A stretch of 64,000 bases of DNA from Bradyrhizobium daqingense (GTDB lineage: Bacteria; Pseudomonadota; Alphaproteobacteria; Rhizobiales; Xanthobacteraceae), in NCBI RefSeq assembly GCF_021044685.1, contig NZ_CP088014.1:2280001-2344000 (forward strand), written 5' to 3'. The position numbers and the translations under genes are program-made. How positions within the stretch are numbered: position 1 is the stretch's first letter; every line of letters begins with the position of its first letter. Below, piece after piece: positions 46,171-54,798 of this stretch. The notes under the pieces were generated by a model. That model was given only the letters and a program-made list of their open reading frames with translations. It was not told the DNA's origin and did no database searches.

Positions 46171-46872
46171 TTAATAAACCAGAGGTGGTCGTGCGATGAA
46201 AGTCATACGCCAGCGATTGTGGCCGATATTGGTGTGAGCGCGCTGGACCGCGAACCCGGCCGCGGTCAGCTTGGCGGTGATTTCCTCCTCGCTGTAGCGC
46301 TGGAGCCCGATCCGCGTGCGCAGCTGGCGATAATCCGACAGCGCGGTGCTGATCAGTCCGACCAGCGCGTCTTTCAGGAAGCCGTGCCGCAGGCCGAAGC
46401 TGAGCAGCGCCATCACGTCCCTGACCATGCCGACATTCGGCTGCAGGACATCGCCGAGCACCAGCTTGCCGGAGGGCCTCAGGATACGGCGGATGTTGAG
46501 GAGGGCGCCATCCAGCTCCTCCGGCGTCATGTATTGCGCGACCGAGTTCATCACGACGAGATCGATCGACTGGTCCTGCATCTTGCGGACGTCGTCGAGC
46601 GAGCGGACGCGGATCTTCGTGTTCGGAGCGAAACGCGCGATCAGGCGGCCGCGCACCCCGGGGGCGGGCTCGGCCAGGATGAGCTTGCCGCAGGCGGCTG
46701 CCACCTGGCCCGCCGACAGCGCCTCGCCGCAGGCATAGTCCAGCACCACTGCCTCGGGCGAGGGGATATAGCCGATGATGTCCCGCGCGATGATCTGGAA
46801 GTGCAAGCCGCGATGCAGCTTGCTGACATAGATCGTATGCGTGGAGTCGTAATAATCGATCCAATCGTCCAT
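46171..46872 (-). CDS. Class I SAM-dependent methyltransferase
   Basis: A 233-aa protein. The Rossmann fold has VVLDYACGEALSAG as motif I, LILAEPAP as motif II, LVVMNSVAQYMTPEELDGAL as motif IV and LRPSGKLVLGDVLQP as motif V. A C-terminal cap with SDYRQLRTRIGLQRYSEEEI follows. The N-terminus DDWIDYYDSTHTIYVSKLHR resembles methyltransferases acting on polysaccharide or lipid heads; the substrate is unknown. The ATG at 46872 is preferred over a TTG at 46887. It is divergent from dps by 104 bp. Confidence 0.82.
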   Translation of the reverse strand: MDDWIDYYDSTHTIYVSKLHRGLHFQIIARDIIGYIPSPEAVVLDYACGEALSAGQVAAACGKLILAEPAPGVRGRLIARFAPNTKIRVRSLDDVRKMQDQSIDLVVMNSVAQYMTPEELDGALLNIRRILRPSGKLVLGDVLQPNVGMVRDVMALLSFGLRHGFLKDALVGLISTALSDYRQLRTRIGLQRYSEEEITAKLTAAGFAVQRAHTNIGHNRWRMTFIARPPLVY

Positions 46873-46976
46873 GGTATCCCGACCCAACGGTTCCTATCTA
46901 GGAACCGGGCTGCCCGCCTTGCGTTAGGGGTGCGGCGGCGCGCCGTCAATGTCCGCGTCTAACAGGAAGGTCCCCC

Positions 46977-47501
46977 GTGAGCAAAACCAACAACAAGGTC
47001 TCGCCCGATCTCGACACCCCCACCGATCTGTCGCCCGATGGGGTCAAGAAGGTCTCGGAGGCGCTCAACGTGCTTCTGGCCGACGCGTTCGCGCTGTATC
47101 TGAAGACCAAGAATTTCCACTGGCACATCAGCGGCCGTCACTTCCGCGACTACCATCTGCTGCTCGACGAGCAGTCCGACCAGATCTTCGCCACCACGGA
47201 CCAGCTCGCCGAGCGCGTCCGCAAGATCGGCGGCACCACGCTGAAATCGATCGGCCAGGTCGCCAAGCTTCAGACCATCAAGGACAACAACGAGGACTAC
47301 GTCCCGCCGCGCGAGATGCTGCGCGAGCTGATGCAGGACAACAAGCATGTCGCCGCGGCGATGCGCAAAGCGCACGACGTGTGTGACGAGGCCGGCGACG
47401 TCGCCAGCGCCAGCATCCTGGAAAACTTCATCGACGAGACCGAGCGCCGCACCTGGTTCCTGTTCGAAGCGACACGGCAGGAAGGCAGCAACGCGGCGTA
47501 G
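46977..47501 (+). CDS. dps: Dps-family ferritin-like DNA-protecting protein
   Basis: A 174-aa four-helix bundle. The ferroxidase residues are visible in KTKNFHWHISGRHFRDYHLL and LDEQSDQIFATTDQLAERVR. The C-terminal helix is GDVASASILENFIDETERRT. Dps dodecamers store iron and shield DNA from peroxide. The long N-terminal extension (about 25 residues, with KTNNK) may contribute to DNA binding. The GTG start at 46977 follows AGGAAGG. The gene is monocistronic and followed by a palindromic repeat. Confidence 0.92.
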   Translation: MSKTNNKVSPDLDTPTDLSPDGVKKVSEALNVLLADAFALYLKTKNFHWHISGRHFRDYHLLLDEQSDQIFATTDQLAERVRKIGGTTLKSIGQVAKLQTIKDNNEDYVPPREMLRELMQDNKHVAAAMRKAHDVCDEAGDVASASILENFIDETERRTWFLFEATRQEGSNAA

Positions 47502-47512
47502 GGCACGGTGCG

Positions 47513-47609
47513 GTAGGGTGGGCAAAGGCGCGCGCTTCGGGCGCTGCCCACCATCTATCTGTACGGCTCAAATTGCTCGGTGGGCACGCTTGCGCTTTGC
47601 CCACCCTAC
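47513..47609. repeat. Intergenic palindrome, GTAGGGTGGGCAAAG family
   Basis: GTAGGGTGGGCAAAGGCG at the left and TGCGCTTTGCCCACCCTAC at the right, with inner GTGGGCA/TGCCCAC arms. It lies between the convergent dps and cupin genes. Confidence 0.88.
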
Positions 47610-47619
47610 GGCACTGCCT

Positions 47620-48147
47620 TCATGGCGACCGCCACAACCGCATCAATGCCCCATCCTTCCCGGTCACGGGATCGGCTGGGGGCAGCGCGACTTGCCGAAT
47701 CGTCTTCAGCGCCTTGGCGTGGTTCTCGGCCGTCGCCCGCGTGATCTCCATCTTCGCGCCCGGTGGATAGGCACCGATCACGCAGAAATCCTCGCTCGCC
47801 TTGATGCATTGATGGCCGGTGCCCGCGGGAAGGATCGCGACGTCGCCGGCCTTGATCTGAAGCTCCTGGCCGTGATCGCCGCCAAAGCGGACCCGCGCAT
47901 TTCCGCGCGCGACGCCGAGCACTTCGTGCACCGTCGCATGATAGTGCAGATAGTCGTAGACGCCGTTGCGCCACGTGCCGCCCCAGCCGTTGGCTTCGAA
48001 CAGGTTTTCGATCGTCTCTTCGGGACGCTTGGGATCGAGCGTCACCGCGCCCTGATAGACCAGGAACGGAAGGATGTTGTTCGGCACGAGCCCGTCATCC
48101 TCGAACACGATGGCGAGCGGCTCGGCCTTGTCGCGGACGACGGGCAT
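47620..48147 (-). CDS. Cupin-domain protein (YjlB-like)
   Basis: A 175-aa protein with one cupin barrel. The first metal motif is in YDYLHYHATVHEVLGVARG (His residues and Glu) and the second in GDVAILPAGTGHQCIKASED. The opening FEDDGLVPNNILPFLVYQGA and the length match the uncharacterised YjlB-like cupins. It probably binds a metal and a small ligand; the reaction is unknown. Single gene, same strand as carA but separated by a long repeat. Confidence 0.82.
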   Translation of the reverse strand: MPVVRDKAEPLAIVFEDDGLVPNNILPFLVYQGAVTLDPKRPEETIENLFEANGWGGTWRNGVYDYLHYHATVHEVLGVARGNARVRFGGDHGQELQIKAGDVAILPAGTGHQCIKASEDFCVIGAYPPGAKMEITRATAENHAKALKTIRQVALPPADPVTGKDGALMRLWRSP

Positions 48148-48210
48148 GGATGGGCTCCGGCTGCGAACGGCAGCGGGACAACATTCTAGCTTGTGGAGGT
48201 GTTCCTCAAG

Positions 48211-48382
48211 ACCCGTGTCCCGAACGCGCTGCAGCGTGTAGCGCTGCTGCGCAGAGCCGGGACCCAGAATGCTGCGAGCTATGGGCCCCGGTTCAGCAGC
48301 GCATCACGCCGCAAAGAGCGGCGCCTAAAGCGCGTTCACGCGCGTCTTCGACGCGCTATGGCACTGCGCCCGGGGTACGAGA
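48211..48382. repeat. Long intergenic palindrome, CTCGTGCCCCGGACGC family (diverged copy)
   Basis: ACCCGTGTCCCGAACGCGCT and GCTGCGCAGAGCCGGGACCC at the left, GGGCCCCGGTTCAGCAGCGC in the middle, and CGCCCGGGGTACGAGAG at the right. It includes GCGTTCACGCGCGTCTTCGA-type inner arms. Located after carA. Confidence 0.65.
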
Positions 48383-48395
48383 GCCGTAGCGCACC

Positions 48396-49586
48396 TTACG
48401 CGCTCTTCTTCTGCCGCATCAGCTCGGCAAAGCGCTGGAACAGATAGTGCGAATCGCGCGGACCCGGCGAGGCCTCGGGGTGGTATTGCACCGAGAACAC
48501 CGGCCTGCCGTCGAGCTGGATGCCGCAATTGGAGCCGTCGAACAGCGAGATGTGGGTCTGGGTCGCGCCCTTCGGCAGCGTGGTCTCGTCCACGGCAAAG
48601 CCGTGGTTCATCGAGGTGATCTCAACCTTGCCGGTAGTCTCGTCCTTCACCGGATGGTTGGCGCCGTGGTGGCCCTGATGCATCTTCTTGGTCTTGGCGC
48701 CGACGGCGAGGCCGAGCATCTGGTGACCGAGGCAGATGCCGAAGGTCGGAGTGCCCGACTTGATCACGTCCCGAATGACGGGCACGGCATATTTGCCTGT
48801 GGCGGCCGGATCGCCCGGACCGTTCGACAGGAACACGCCGTCCGGATTCATCGCCAGAATGTCTTCCGACGAGGTCGTCGCCGGCACCACCGTCACCTTG
48901 CAGCCGACGCCGGCGAGCAGGCGCAGGATGTTGCGCTTGATGCCGTAGTCGATGGCGACGACGTTGAACTCCGGCTTCTCCTGACGGCCAAAGCCGTTGT
49001 CCCACAGCCAGGGCGTCTCGTCCCAGGTGAAGCGCTGGCCGCTCGTGACCATCGGCACCAAGTCCATGCCTTCGAGGCCCGGCCATTCGCGCGCCTCTTC
49101 CTTGAGGCCGTGCAGGTCGAACTCGCCATTTTTGGAATGCGCGATCACGGCATTGGGCATGCCCTTGGAGCGGATCAGCGCGGTCAGCGCGCGGGTGTCG
49201 ATGCCGGAGAGGCCGATGATGCCGCGCGCCCTCAGCCACTGGTCGAGATGCTTGGTGGCGCGGTAATTCGAGGGATCGGTGATCGCGGTGCGCAGGATCA
49301 CGCCGCGCGCGCCGGGCGTTGCGGCCATGTTCACCGTCTCGATGTCTTCATCGTTGGTGCCGACATTGCCGATATGCGGGAAGGTGAAGGTGATGAGCTG
49401 CCCAGCATAGGATGGATCGGTCAGGATCTCCTCATAGCCGGTCATCGCGGTGTTGAAGCAGACCTCGCCGACGGCGTGGCCTTCGGCGCCGAGACCGAAA
49501 CCTTCGAGCACCGTGCCATCGGCAAGCACGAGGAGCGCGGTCGGTTTGTGGTCCGGCCAGGCGGGATCGTTGTCATGTTGTGTCAT
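48396..49586 (-). CDS. carA: Carbamoyl-phosphate synthase small subunit
   Basis: A 396-aa glutaminase subunit that feeds ammonia to CarB. The N-terminal domain starts PTALLVLADGTVLEGFGLGA, EVCFNTAMTGYEEILTDPSY. The class I amidotransferase domain has the nucleophile in GTPTFGICLGHQMLGLA, the His in SVQYHPEASPGP, and the oxyanion loop FLSNGPGDP. The length is normal. carB is on the same strand but 4.3 kb downstream, with unrelated genes on both strands between, so the two are not one operon. Confidence 0.96.
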   Translation of the reverse strand: MTQHDNDPAWPDHKPTALLVLADGTVLEGFGLGAEGHAVGEVCFNTAMTGYEEILTDPSYAGQLITFTFPHIGNVGTNDEDIETVNMAATPGARGVILRTAITDPSNYRATKHLDQWLRARGIIGLSGIDTRALTALIRSKGMPNAVIAHSKNGEFDLHGLKEEAREWPGLEGMDLVPMVTSGQRFTWDETPWLWDNGFGRQEKPEFNVVAIDYGIKRNILRLLAGVGCKVTVVPATTSSEDILAMNPDGVFLSNGPGDPAATGKYAVPVIRDVIKSGTPTFGICLGHQMLGLAVGAKTKKMHQGHHGANHPVKDETTGKVEITSMNHGFAVDETTLPKGATQTHISLFDGSNCGIQLDGRPVFSVQYHPEASPGPRDSHYLFQRFAELMRQKKSA

Positions 49587-49812
49587 GAGCGCGTTTCATA
49601 GTCCCGGCGAAGGCTGCCGTCAAAGCGGGAAAGGCCCGATTCACATGCGTTTTTGCATAATTGACGGGCGGCTTCAGGCGCTTGGGCCGGAACCGGCAAT
49701 TTTGAGCCATTTCAACCTCCGGCAAGGAAACAATGAACCGGCGGCCGCTCCGGTATGGCCTCTTGCCCGTGAACGGCTTAGATCAGGCCCGACAGATCGA
49801 GAGGATCCCGAC

Positions 49813-50268
49813 ATGCTGCGCGACGACATCAACAATGCGGTCAAGGAGGCCATGAAGGCCAAGGACGAGCGCAAGCTGTCCACGCTGCGCATGGTCAACT
49901 CGACCATCAAGAATGCCGACATCGACGCCCGCGGCAGCGGTAAGCCGCCGCTGTCGGACGCCGACCTGCTGGCGGTGCTGCAAAAGATGATCAAGCAGCG
50001 CCAGGAGGCGGTCGAGCTCTACGACAAGGGCGGACGTGCCGAGCTCGCCGCCCAGGAGCGCGAGGAGATCGCGGTGATCTCGGCTTATTTGCCGAAGCAG
50101 ATGGCGGAGGACGAGGTGAAGAAGGCGATCTCTGAGGCCATCGCCGAAACCGGCGCGGCCGGCATCAAGGACATGGGCAAGGTGATCGGCGTGCTGAAGA
50201 CGAAGTACGCGGGACAGATGGATTTCGGCAAGGCGTCAGGTCTCGTGAAGGCGGCGCTGTCAGGCTAG
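49813..50268 (+). CDS. GatB/YqeY domain-containing protein
   Basis: A 151-aa helical protein: LRDDINNAVKEAMKAKDERK, LSTLRMVNSTIKNADIDARG, then ADLLAVLQKMIKQRQEAVEL, EEIAVISAYLPKQMAEDEVK, GAAGIKDMGKVIGVLKTKYA and FGKASGLVKAALSG. The YqeY fold resembles the tail domain of GatB and binds tRNA-like ligands; the cellular role is unclear. It is divergent from carA. In related genomes yqeY commonly lies next to dnaG, which here is 10.8 kb away. The ATG at 49813 gives the family length. Confidence 0.92.
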   Translation: MLRDDINNAVKEAMKAKDERKLSTLRMVNSTIKNADIDARGSGKPPLSDADLLAVLQKMIKQRQEAVELYDKGGRAELAAQEREEIAVISAYLPKQMAEDEVKKAISEAIAETGAAGIKDMGKVIGVLKTKYAGQMDFGKASGLVKAALSG

Positions 50269-50270
50269 GT

Positions 50271-50374
50271 CGTCCTTCCGCGGCGACGCGAAGCGTCGAG
50301 TCCGGAATCTGTTGGGGCGCCGATCCCGCAGCGAAATGGATTCCGGGTTCGCGCTACGCGCGCCCCGGAATGAC
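50271..50374. repeat. Intergenic palindrome, CGTCATTCCGGG family
   Basis: Left part CGTCCTTCCGCGGCGACGCG and AGTCCGGAATCTG; right part GATTCCGGGTTCGCGCTACG and CGCCCCGGAATGAC. It starts just 3 bp after the yqeY stop codon. Confidence 0.8.
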
Positions 50375-50398
50375 AACAAGAACAAGGGGAGGCCGCCG

Positions 50399-51535
50399 AT
50401 GACCGCCATCAGACCGTTCCGCATCGCCATCAGCGATGACGTCCTCGCCGACCTCAAGTCGCGCCTCGCCCGCACGCGCTGGCCGGAGGCGGAGCTGGTG
50501 GACGACTGGAGCCAGGGCGCGCCGCTGAAGTGGATCCGGGAGATCTGCGCCTACTGGGCCAGCGATTACGACTGGCGGGCGCGCGAAGCAAAGCTGAACC
50601 GCTTCGAGCAGTTCACCACCGGGATCGACGGGCTCGACATCCATTTCATTCATGCGCGTTCGAAAGAGGCAAACGCGCTGCCGCTGATCATCACTCATGG
50701 CTGGCCGGGCTCGATCGTCGAATTCCAGAAGGTGATCGCGCCGCTCACCGATCCCGCCGCGCATGGCGGAAATCCCGCGGATGCGTTTCACGTCATCTGC
50801 CCGTCACTGCCGGGCTTCGGCTTCTCCGCCAAGCCGAAGACGACCGGCTGGGGTGTCGACCGCATCGCCGCGACCTGGGCGAAGCTGATGGAGCGCCTCG
50901 GTTATGCGCGCTACGGCGCGCAGGGCGGCGATTGGGGCTCGGCGGTGACGACTTCGCTGGGCGCACAGGATGCCGCGCATTGCGCCGGCATCCACATCAC
51001 GCTGTCCTTCAATGCGCCGCCGCGCATCGAAGGCGAGCCGACGGCGGAGGAGAAGCGCGCGCTCGCCGGCCTCAAGCATTATGTCGATCTCGATTCCGGC
51101 TATTCCAAGCAGCAGTCGACCCGGCCGCAGACGCTCGGCTATGGCCTCACGGATTCGCCGAGCGGGCAGGCCGCCTGGATCCTGGAGAAGTTCTGGGCCT
51201 GGACCGATTGCAACGGACATCCCGAGAACATCTTCAGCAAGGACGAGCTGCTCGACAACGTCATGCTGTACTGGACGACGGAGACGGCGACCTCCTCCGC
51301 GCGGCTCTATTGGGAGAGCTTCGGCAAGCGCCGGACGACGCCGGTCGTGAAGGTGCCTACGGGCGTAGCCGCATTCCCCAAGGAGATCATCACGCCGGTG
51401 CGGCGCTGGATGGAGCCGAACTTCCCCAACATCACCCATTGGAGCGACATGGAGAAGGGCGGGCACTTTGCCGCCTTCGAGCAGCCGGAGCTGTTCGTGC
51501 GCGACGTCAGGAAGTTCTTTGCGACGCTGCGGTGA
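50399..51535 (+). CDS. Epoxide hydrolase (alpha/beta fold with EHN domain)
   Basis: A 378-aa protein. The N-terminal EHN lid domain contains FRIAISDDVLADLKSRLART, RWPEAELVDDWSQG and YWASDYDWRAREAKLNRFEQ. The alpha/beta core has the oxyanion loop ITHGWPGS, the nucleophile Asp in YGAQGGDWGS and the catalytic His in MEKGGHFAAFE. It opens epoxides to diols and resembles the mEH-like bacterial enzymes. The ATG at 50399 follows AAGGGGAGG. It is flanked by palindromes on both sides. Confidence 0.9.
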   Translation: MTAIRPFRIAISDDVLADLKSRLARTRWPEAELVDDWSQGAPLKWIREICAYWASDYDWRAREAKLNRFEQFTTGIDGLDIHFIHARSKEANALPLIITHGWPGSIVEFQKVIAPLTDPAAHGGNPADAFHVICPSLPGFGFSAKPKTTGWGVDRIAATWAKLMERLGYARYGAQGGDWGSAVTTSLGAQDAAHCAGIHITLSFNAPPRIEGEPTAEEKRALAGLKHYVDLDSGYSKQQSTRPQTLGYGLTDSPSGQAAWILEKFWAWTDCNGHPENIFSKDELLDNVMLYWTTETATSSARLYWESFGKRRTTPVVKVPTGVAAFPKEIITPVRRWMEPNFPNITHWSDMEKGGHFAAFEQPELFVRDVRKFFATLR

Positions 51536-51545
51536 CTCTCTCCGC

Positions 51546-51666
51546 CGTCATGCCCGGGCTTGTCCCGGGCAACCACGTCTTTAAACTGCCGGCGAAGCAA
51601 GAAGAACGTGGATGGCCGGGCCTCTGATCGCGAAGACGCGCTTCGCGCTTTTGCCCGGCCATAACG
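51546..51666. repeat. Intergenic palindrome, CGTCATGCCCGGGCTT family (variant)
   Basis: Left arm CGTCATGCCCGGGCTTGTCC. The right arm is replaced by GAAGACGCGCTTCGCGC followed by GCCCGGCCATAACG. The same GAAGACGCGCTTCGCGC insert occurs in the copy at 17558-17655. Confidence 0.8.
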
Positions 51667-51685
51667 CCGATCCCGGGAAACGACC

Positions 51686-53296
51686 ATGCTGACCGAAGCC
51701 GCAACCTATGACGAGCTCTATCGCAATTTCCGTTGGGACATCCCCGCACGCTTCAACATGGCGCAGGCGTGCTGCGACCGCCATGCCGACGGCACGGGCC
51801 GGCTCGCACTGATCTACGTCGACGAGAACGGCGCGACGTCGCGCACCTCCTTCGACGAGATCGCCGAGATGTCGCGCCGCTTCGCCAACGTGCTGAAGGC
51901 GGATGGCCTCGTTCGCGGCGACCGCGTCGCGGTGTTCCTGTCGCAGTCGCTGGAATTGCCGATTGCGCACATGGCCGCGTTCCGCTCCGGCCTGATCTCG
52001 ATCCCGCTGTTTGCGCTGTTTGGCGAGGACGCGCTGGAATTCCGTTTGTCGAATTCGCAGGCAAGGGCCATCATCACTGATGAGGCGGGCTGGGAGAAGC
52101 TCACCAGAATCCGCGAACGGCTGCCTTATTTGCAGGACATCTACATCACGAGCGGCGCCGTCCATGCCGGCGCAAAGCCGTTCTGGCCGGCGATCGAAAC
52201 CGCGTCCGAGGACTTTACGACCGTCGACACCTCGGCCGACGATCCCGCGCTGATCATCTACACCTCGGGCACGACGGGCAATCCCAAGGGCGCCCTGCAT
52301 GCGCATCGCGTCGTGCTCGGGCATCTGCCGAACGTGGAGATGTGCCACAACTTCCTGCCGCGGCCTGGCGACCTGATGTGGACGCCGGCGGACTGGGCCT
52401 GGATCGGCGGCCTCGTCAACGGCCTCCTGGCGTTCTGGTATCACGGCATTCCCCTGGTCGGCCATCGCGCGCGCAAGTTCGAGCCGCAGGCGGCGATGCA
52501 GATGATGGCCGATCTCGGCGTCCGCAACGTCTTCCTGCCGCCGACCGCGCTGAAGCTGATGCGGCAGGCCGGTGTGAAGCATTCCGGCGTCAAGCTGCGC
52601 AGCATCTTCACGGGCGGTGAATCGCTCGGCGGCGAACTGCTCGGCTGGGTGCGCGAGACTTTCGGCATCGACGCCCACGAAGTGTTCGGCCAGACCGAGT
52701 GCAATCTCGTGATCGGCAGCAATTCGAACCTGTTTCCGATCCGCCCCGGCGCGATGGGCAAGGCGACACCGGGCTTCGACGTCCGCATCGTCGACGACAA
52801 GGGCGAGGAGCAGAAGCGCGGTCAGCGCGGCATTATCGGCGTGCGCCAACCGTGCCCCGTCACGATGCTGGAATATTGGCACAACCCGGAAGCGACGGCG
52901 AAGAAATATGCCGGCGAATTCCTGCTCACCGGCGATCTCGGCGTACAAGATGAGGACGGCTATTTCTGGTATGTCAGCCGCGAAGACGACGTGATCACCA
53001 CCGCCGGCTATCGCGTCGGCCCGTCCGAGATCGAGCACACGCTGATGAAACATCCGTCGGTGGCGATGGCGGCGGTGGTCGGCATTCCCGATCCGATCCG
53101 CACCGAATCGATCAAGGCCTGGATCGTGCTGCGTCCCGGCTTCACCGGCAGCGACGCGCTCGCGCGCGAGATCCAGGAGTTCGTCAAGGTGCAGCTCGCC
53201 GCCCACGAATATCCTCGCTTCGTGGCGTTCGCGGAGACGTTGCCGATGACCGCCACCGGCAAGGTGCTGCGGCGCGAACTGCGGGCCAAGGGCTAG
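51686..53296 (+). CDS. Acyl-CoA synthetase (AMP-forming, medium-chain/acetyl type)
   Basis: A 536-aa adenylating enzyme. The P-loop is LIIYTSGTTGNPKGALHAHR, and the A5-type motif lies in DAHEVFGQTECN. FLLTGDLGVQDEDGYFWYVS and REDDVITTAGYRVGPSEIEH carry the hinge, and TATGKVLRRELR has the catalytic Lys. The N-terminus YDELYRNFRWDIPARFNMAQ is that of ACSM-like enzymes, which activate medium-chain or aromatic acids. The MarR gene starts 9 bp after its stop, so they form an operon; the acid substrate is probably also the inducer (inference). Confidence 0.92.
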   Translation: MLTEAATYDELYRNFRWDIPARFNMAQACCDRHADGTGRLALIYVDENGATSRTSFDEIAEMSRRFANVLKADGLVRGDRVAVFLSQSLELPIAHMAAFRSGLISIPLFALFGEDALEFRLSNSQARAIITDEAGWEKLTRIRERLPYLQDIYITSGAVHAGAKPFWPAIETASEDFTTVDTSADDPALIIYTSGTTGNPKGALHAHRVVLGHLPNVEMCHNFLPRPGDLMWTPADWAWIGGLVNGLLAFWYHGIPLVGHRARKFEPQAAMQMMADLGVRNVFLPPTALKLMRQAGVKHSGVKLRSIFTGGESLGGELLGWVRETFGIDAHEVFGQTECNLVIGSNSNLFPIRPGAMGKATPGFDVRIVDDKGEEQKRGQRGIIGVRQPCPVTMLEYWHNPEATAKKYAGEFLLTGDLGVQDEDGYFWYVSREDDVITTAGYRVGPSEIEHTLMKHPSVAMAAVVGIPDPIRTESIKAWIVLRPGFTGSDALAREIQEFVKVQLAAHEYPRFVAFAETLPMTATGKVLRRELRAKG

Positions 53297-53305
53297 CGTC
53301 CGACC

Positions 53306-53773
53306 ATGGCAAAGACCTCTCAAGCCGCGGGGCTTCACCGCGCCTCGTTGACGAAGCTGCACGATCTCGATGCGGCGCTGGAGCTGATGTATTACGGCTG
53401 GCGCGGCATGACGCTGGAGGCCGACGCCTATCTTGCCAAGCAAGGCCTGTCGCGTCCGCACCACCGCATCCTCTACGTGGTGGCACGCCGGCCCGACATC
53501 GCGATCGGCGCGCTGATCGAGGTCCTCGGCATCTCCAAGCAAGCCCTCAACCGGCCACTCAATTTGCTCTTGGAGCGCAAGCTGCTGACGTCGAAGCGTT
53601 CGCCCGAGCAGCACCGTTCGAAGTTGCTGCGCCTGACGGAAGCGGGGCGACGCATCGAGCAAAGGGCGTCGGACCACGAACGCAAGGTGCTGCGCGAGGC
53701 GTTCGACCGCGTCGGGGCGTCGGGCGCGTCCGCATGGATGGGCGTGATGGAGGCGATCGCCGACAACAACTGA
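53306..53773 (+). CDS. MarR-family transcriptional regulator
   Basis: A 155-aa protein: LHDLDAALELMYYGWRGMTL, EADAYLAKQGLSRPHHRILY, IAIGALIEVLGISKQALNRP (recognition helix), LNLLLERKLLTSKRSPEQHR (wing) and SKLLRLTEAGRRIEQRASDH. The fold is complete. It follows the acyl-CoA synthetase gene by 9 bp. MarR proteins in such pairs usually repress until an aryl or acyl ligand binds. An inverted repeat at 53785-53799 lies 12 bp after its stop, before the next gene. Confidence 0.9.
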   Translation: MAKTSQAAGLHRASLTKLHDLDAALELMYYGWRGMTLEADAYLAKQGLSRPHHRILYVVARRPDIAIGALIEVLGISKQALNRPLNLLLERKLLTSKRSPEQHRSKLLRLTEAGRRIEQRASDHERKVLREAFDRVGASGASAWMGVMEAIADNN

Positions 53774-53784
53774 CGAATTCTCAA

Positions 53785-53799
53785 GTCAATCTAGTTGAC
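53785..53799. promoter_or_regulatory. Inverted repeat GTCAA-N5-TTGAC, candidate MarR operator
   Basis: GTCAATCTAGTTGAC is a perfect inverted repeat between marR and the NTF2-like gene, 55 bp before that start codon. Spacing and symmetry fit a MarR site. Confidence 0.45.
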
Positions 53800-53853
53800 A
53801 TGAGGAGCGCGGTTTGCCACTTTCCCGGCCAACGAGCCAGGGAGGGCCGTGTC

Positions 53854-54222
53854 ATGACTGGACAGGCAATGAATCGCGCGTCCGCCAAACCCTTCGTCGC
53901 GGCATGGTGCGCGAGCTGGCGCAAGGTGGATATCGACGCCGTCGTCGCGCATTTCGCCGACGATGCGCAGATGCGGAGTCCTCTTGCTCTCACGCTGACG
54001 GGTTCTCCCACGGTCGCCGGCGCCGAGAACATCCGTGCCTATTGGCGGAAAGCCTATGGCCACATCGAAAGCGCCGACCTGAAGATCCTTAGCTGGAGCT
54101 TTGACGATACCATCGCGCGGCTGACGGTGTGGTGGCAGCTGGGCGACACGCGCGCGAGCGAATTCATGGATTTCGACGATGCGGGCCGTGTGGTCCGCAG
54201 TGAAGCCTTTTACGGAAAATGA
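53854..54222 (+). CDS. NTF2-like (SnoaL-type) protein
   Basis: A 122-aa protein: KPFVAAWCASWRKVDIDAVV, AHFADDAQMRSPLALTLTGS, GAENIRAYWRKAYGHIESAD, ARLTVWWQLGDTRASEFMDF and GRVVRSEAFYGK. It has the NTF2 cone fold. The ATG at 53854 follows GGGAGGGCC. Its stop overlaps the next start (ATGA), so the membrane protein is translationally coupled. Ligand unknown. Confidence 0.82.
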   Translation: MTGQAMNRASAKPFVAAWCASWRKVDIDAVVAHFADDAQMRSPLALTLTGSPTVAGAENIRAYWRKAYGHIESADLKILSWSFDDTIARLTVWWQLGDTRASEFMDFDDAGRVVRSEAFYGK

Positions 54223-54668
54223 GCATGCGCCTTTCGGATATCGTTCTGCTTCTCAACACGCTCTGGTTCGTCGGCGCCTTCATCCAGTTCAGCATCGCGC
54301 AAACCAACACACTGAAGATCCTGCTGCCACGCGAAGAGCGCAGCAATCCGATCGCGCCGACCCTGGCCGCCAGCGTGGCGTTCCTGGGCGGGATGAACCT
54401 GCCGATCGGACTGTTGTCGTTCTACCTCATGGTCGCGCGTCCGTCCTTCTTCCAGCCGATCGAGGCACAACTCGCGCTGTTCCTGTTCTTCGCCGGCTGC
54501 CACTTCAGCCAGTTCGTCTACAACGTTCCGGTCTTGATGCGGGGAGGGCGCGTCGGCGTGGCGTACTGGCCGGTGCTGAAGGGCCCGATGCTCAGGATCT
54601 TCGTCATCGATGCGGCTCTGTTCGCGGCCAATCTCGCTGCGGCGCTTCTGCTCACCTTGCGGGCCTGA
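54219..54668 (+). CDS. Four-helix integral membrane protein of unknown function
   Basis: A 149-aa protein with four hydrophobic segments: DIVLLLNTLWFVGAFIQFSI, LAASVAFLGGMNLPIGLLSF, LALFLFFAGCHFSQFVYNVP and IFVIDAALFAANLAAALLLT. Polar residues (His, Gln, Asn) in the third helix could form a site. It shares ATGA overlap with the preceding NTF2-like gene, a hint that the two work together. No family is recognised with confidence. Confidence 0.75.
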   Translation: MSMRLSDIVLLLNTLWFVGAFIQFSIAQTNTLKILLPREERSNPIAPTLAASVAFLGGMNLPIGLLSFYLMVARPSFFQPIEAQLALFLFFAGCHFSQFVYNVPVLMRGGRVGVAYWPVLKGPMLRIFVIDAALFAANLAAALLLTLRA

Positions 54669-54798
54669 CGCAGCTCGCATCTCAAGTGAAGTCGCAGCGG
54701 TATTTTCCGACCGCCCAACTCGCGCGTGCAAGGACCGCAGGGGCGCGCTAACATCAGCCGGCCAACGCGCGGCGAAGATCGCGCGAGGGAGGGTGCTG

